From Tritrichomonas musculus (Eukaryota > Parabasalia > Tritrichomonadida > Tritrichomonadidae), in NCBI GenBank assembly GCA_039105265.1, contig JAPFFF010000507.1:1-21158 (forward strand): 21,158 bases of DNA, read 5' to 3'. The notes under the pieces are model-generated. The model saw only the letters and a list, made by a program, of their open reading frames with translations, did no database searches and had not been told where the DNA came from. The position numbers were made by a program, and so were the translations under genes. Of the stretch, positions 20,242-21,158 are shown in pieces. The stretch's first letter is position 1, and the number at the start of each line of letters is the position of its first letter.

Positions 20242-20289
20242 CATAATATATTCTTGTTCAAATTAGCATTTTAATGGATGAGATAATCG
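20242..20289. repeat. Inner 48-bp inverted repeat, right copy
   Basis: This is the reverse complement of 14147-14194 with four differences. It sits between the transposase stop and the right array, and ends in GGATGAGATAATCG. Confidence 0.9.
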
Positions 20290-21158
20290 ATCTTCAAAAA
20301 AGAGAAAAGTCATATTGGTCAGAATATCAGCTACCGGGAGTTGTAATGATGCATGAAATCATAATGTTTGTTGGGAAATTATGTGCATGTTCTCGTTTTA
20401 TGAAAACAATTATTGATCTTCAAACAAGGGAGTAGCGGTTATCGTCAGGAAATCAGCTACCGGGAGTTGCAATGATGCATGAAATCATAATGTTTGTTGG
20501 GAAATTATGTGCATGTTCTCGTTTTATGAAAACAATTATTGATCTTCAAACAAGGGAGTAGCGGTTATCGTCAGGAAATCAGCTACCGGGAGTTGTAATG
20601 ATGCATGAAATCATAATGTTTGTTGGGAAATTATGTGCATGTTCTCGTTTTATGAAAACAATTATTGATCTTCAAACAAGGGAGTAGCGGTTATCGTCAG
20701 GAAATCAGCTACCGGGAGTTGTAATGATGCATGAAATCATAATGTTTGTTGGGAGATTATGTGCATGTTCTCGTTTTATGAAAACAATTATTGATCTTCA
20801 AACAAGGGAGTAGCGGTTATCGTCAGGAAATCAGCTACCGGGAGTTGTAATGATGCATGAAATCATAATGTTTGTTGGGAGATTATGTGCATGTTCTCGT
20901 TTTATGAAAACAATTATTGATCTTCAAACAAGGGAGTAGCGGTTATCGTCAGGAAATCAGCTACCGGGAGTTGTAATGATGCATGAAATCATAATGTTTG
21001 TTGGGAAATTATGTGCATGTTCTCGTTTTATGAAAACAATTATTGATCTTCAAACAAGGGAGTAGCGGTTATCGTCAGGAAATCAGCTACCGGGAGTTGC
21101 AATGATGCATGAAATCATAATGTTTGTTGGGAAATTATGTGCATGTTCTCGTTTTATG
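20290..21158. repeat. Right terminal array of 126-bp units, running off the window
   Basis: From 20290 a degenerate partial copy (ATCTTCAAAAAAGAG ... GTCAGAATATCAGC) leads into near-identical 126-bp units in reverse orientation to the left array, with GTTGTAATGATGCATG or GTTGCAATGATGCATG at 20340, 20466 and every 126 bp after that. Seven such points are visible before the window ends, and the last unit is cut by the window edge. The array may be longer than its left partner. Confidence 0.95.

Larger units (their letters stand above)
13258..21158. mobile_element. Mutator-like DNA transposon with tandem-repeat terminal inverted repeats
   Basis: Two arrays of the same 126-bp unit face each other in opposite orientation (13258-14146 and 20290 to the window edge). 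Each is bordered inside by the same 48-bp sequence inverted (14147-14194 and 20242-20289, 44 of 48 identical). The interior codes a MULE-type transposase that stops 63 bases before the right inner repeat, plus decayed minus-strand cargo on the left. The right tip is not in the window, so the 8-11 bp target duplication usual for this superfamily cannot be tested. Compared with the short termini I recall for Trichomonas MULEs, these ends are very long and satellite-like, closer to Drosophila Foldback/NOF. Confidence 0.8.

Noticed and set aside
13258-21158. Long terminal repeats of a retroelement
   Set aside because: The end arrays are inverted rather than direct, and the enzyme is a DDE MULE transposase with no reverse transcriptase in sight.

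Overview
The window looks like nuclear DNA of a trichomonad parabasalid, most likely Tritrichomonas or a close relative. The reasons are strong AT richness, intron-less genes with very short leaders and TCATTT initiator-like sites just before the start codon, a kinase fused to long Sel1 repeats built on an RDINKGIHYLTLAANQN-type core, a discoidin-like fossil ending in NWRNP...LSAIEFF, and a Mutator-like (MULE) transposase. The genus is my inference from recalled protein families; no search was run.

Layout. Positions 1-3735 are AT-rich and gene-free. They hold one short inverted repeat and a weak candidate for a 1.25 kb TA-flanked DNA element. At 3740-4335 lies a broken host gene in which a discoidin-like (F5/8 type C) segment runs straight into an NLI/SCP-type phosphatase segment. 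At 4433-4498 is a 22-codon relic resembling the N-terminus of the next gene. Positions 5318-9700 are an intact 1460-residue kinase-Sel1 gene with 18 nearly identical 108-bp repeats, six of which have been copied again as a 648-bp block. From 9808 to about 11390, on the minus strand, lies a decayed Sel1-family gene split by a 0.5 kb inverted-repeat element (10343-10857) and an adjacent 57-bp near-perfect hairpin (10858-10914). Positions 11601-12980 are a multi-pass membrane protein of unknown function.

From about 13258 to the right edge is one large DNA transposon. Each end is an array of a 126-bp tandem repeat, and the two arrays are inverted relative to each other. Just inside each array is the same 48-bp sequence in inverted orientation (44 of 48 positions match). 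Between them sit an apparently intact 741-residue MULE transposase (17953-20178) and about 3.3 kb of decayed minus-strand coding DNA carrying two related modules. The element resembles the Drosophila Foldback/NOF arrangement, where MULE-type termini are built from tandem repeats. Its right end lies outside the window, so its total size and target-site duplication cannot be seen.

Together the window shows a gene-family neighbourhood (living and dead kinase/Sel1 relatives) being broken up by at least two kinds of inverted-repeat DNA element. The most unusual object is the satellite-ended MULE with its decayed cargo.
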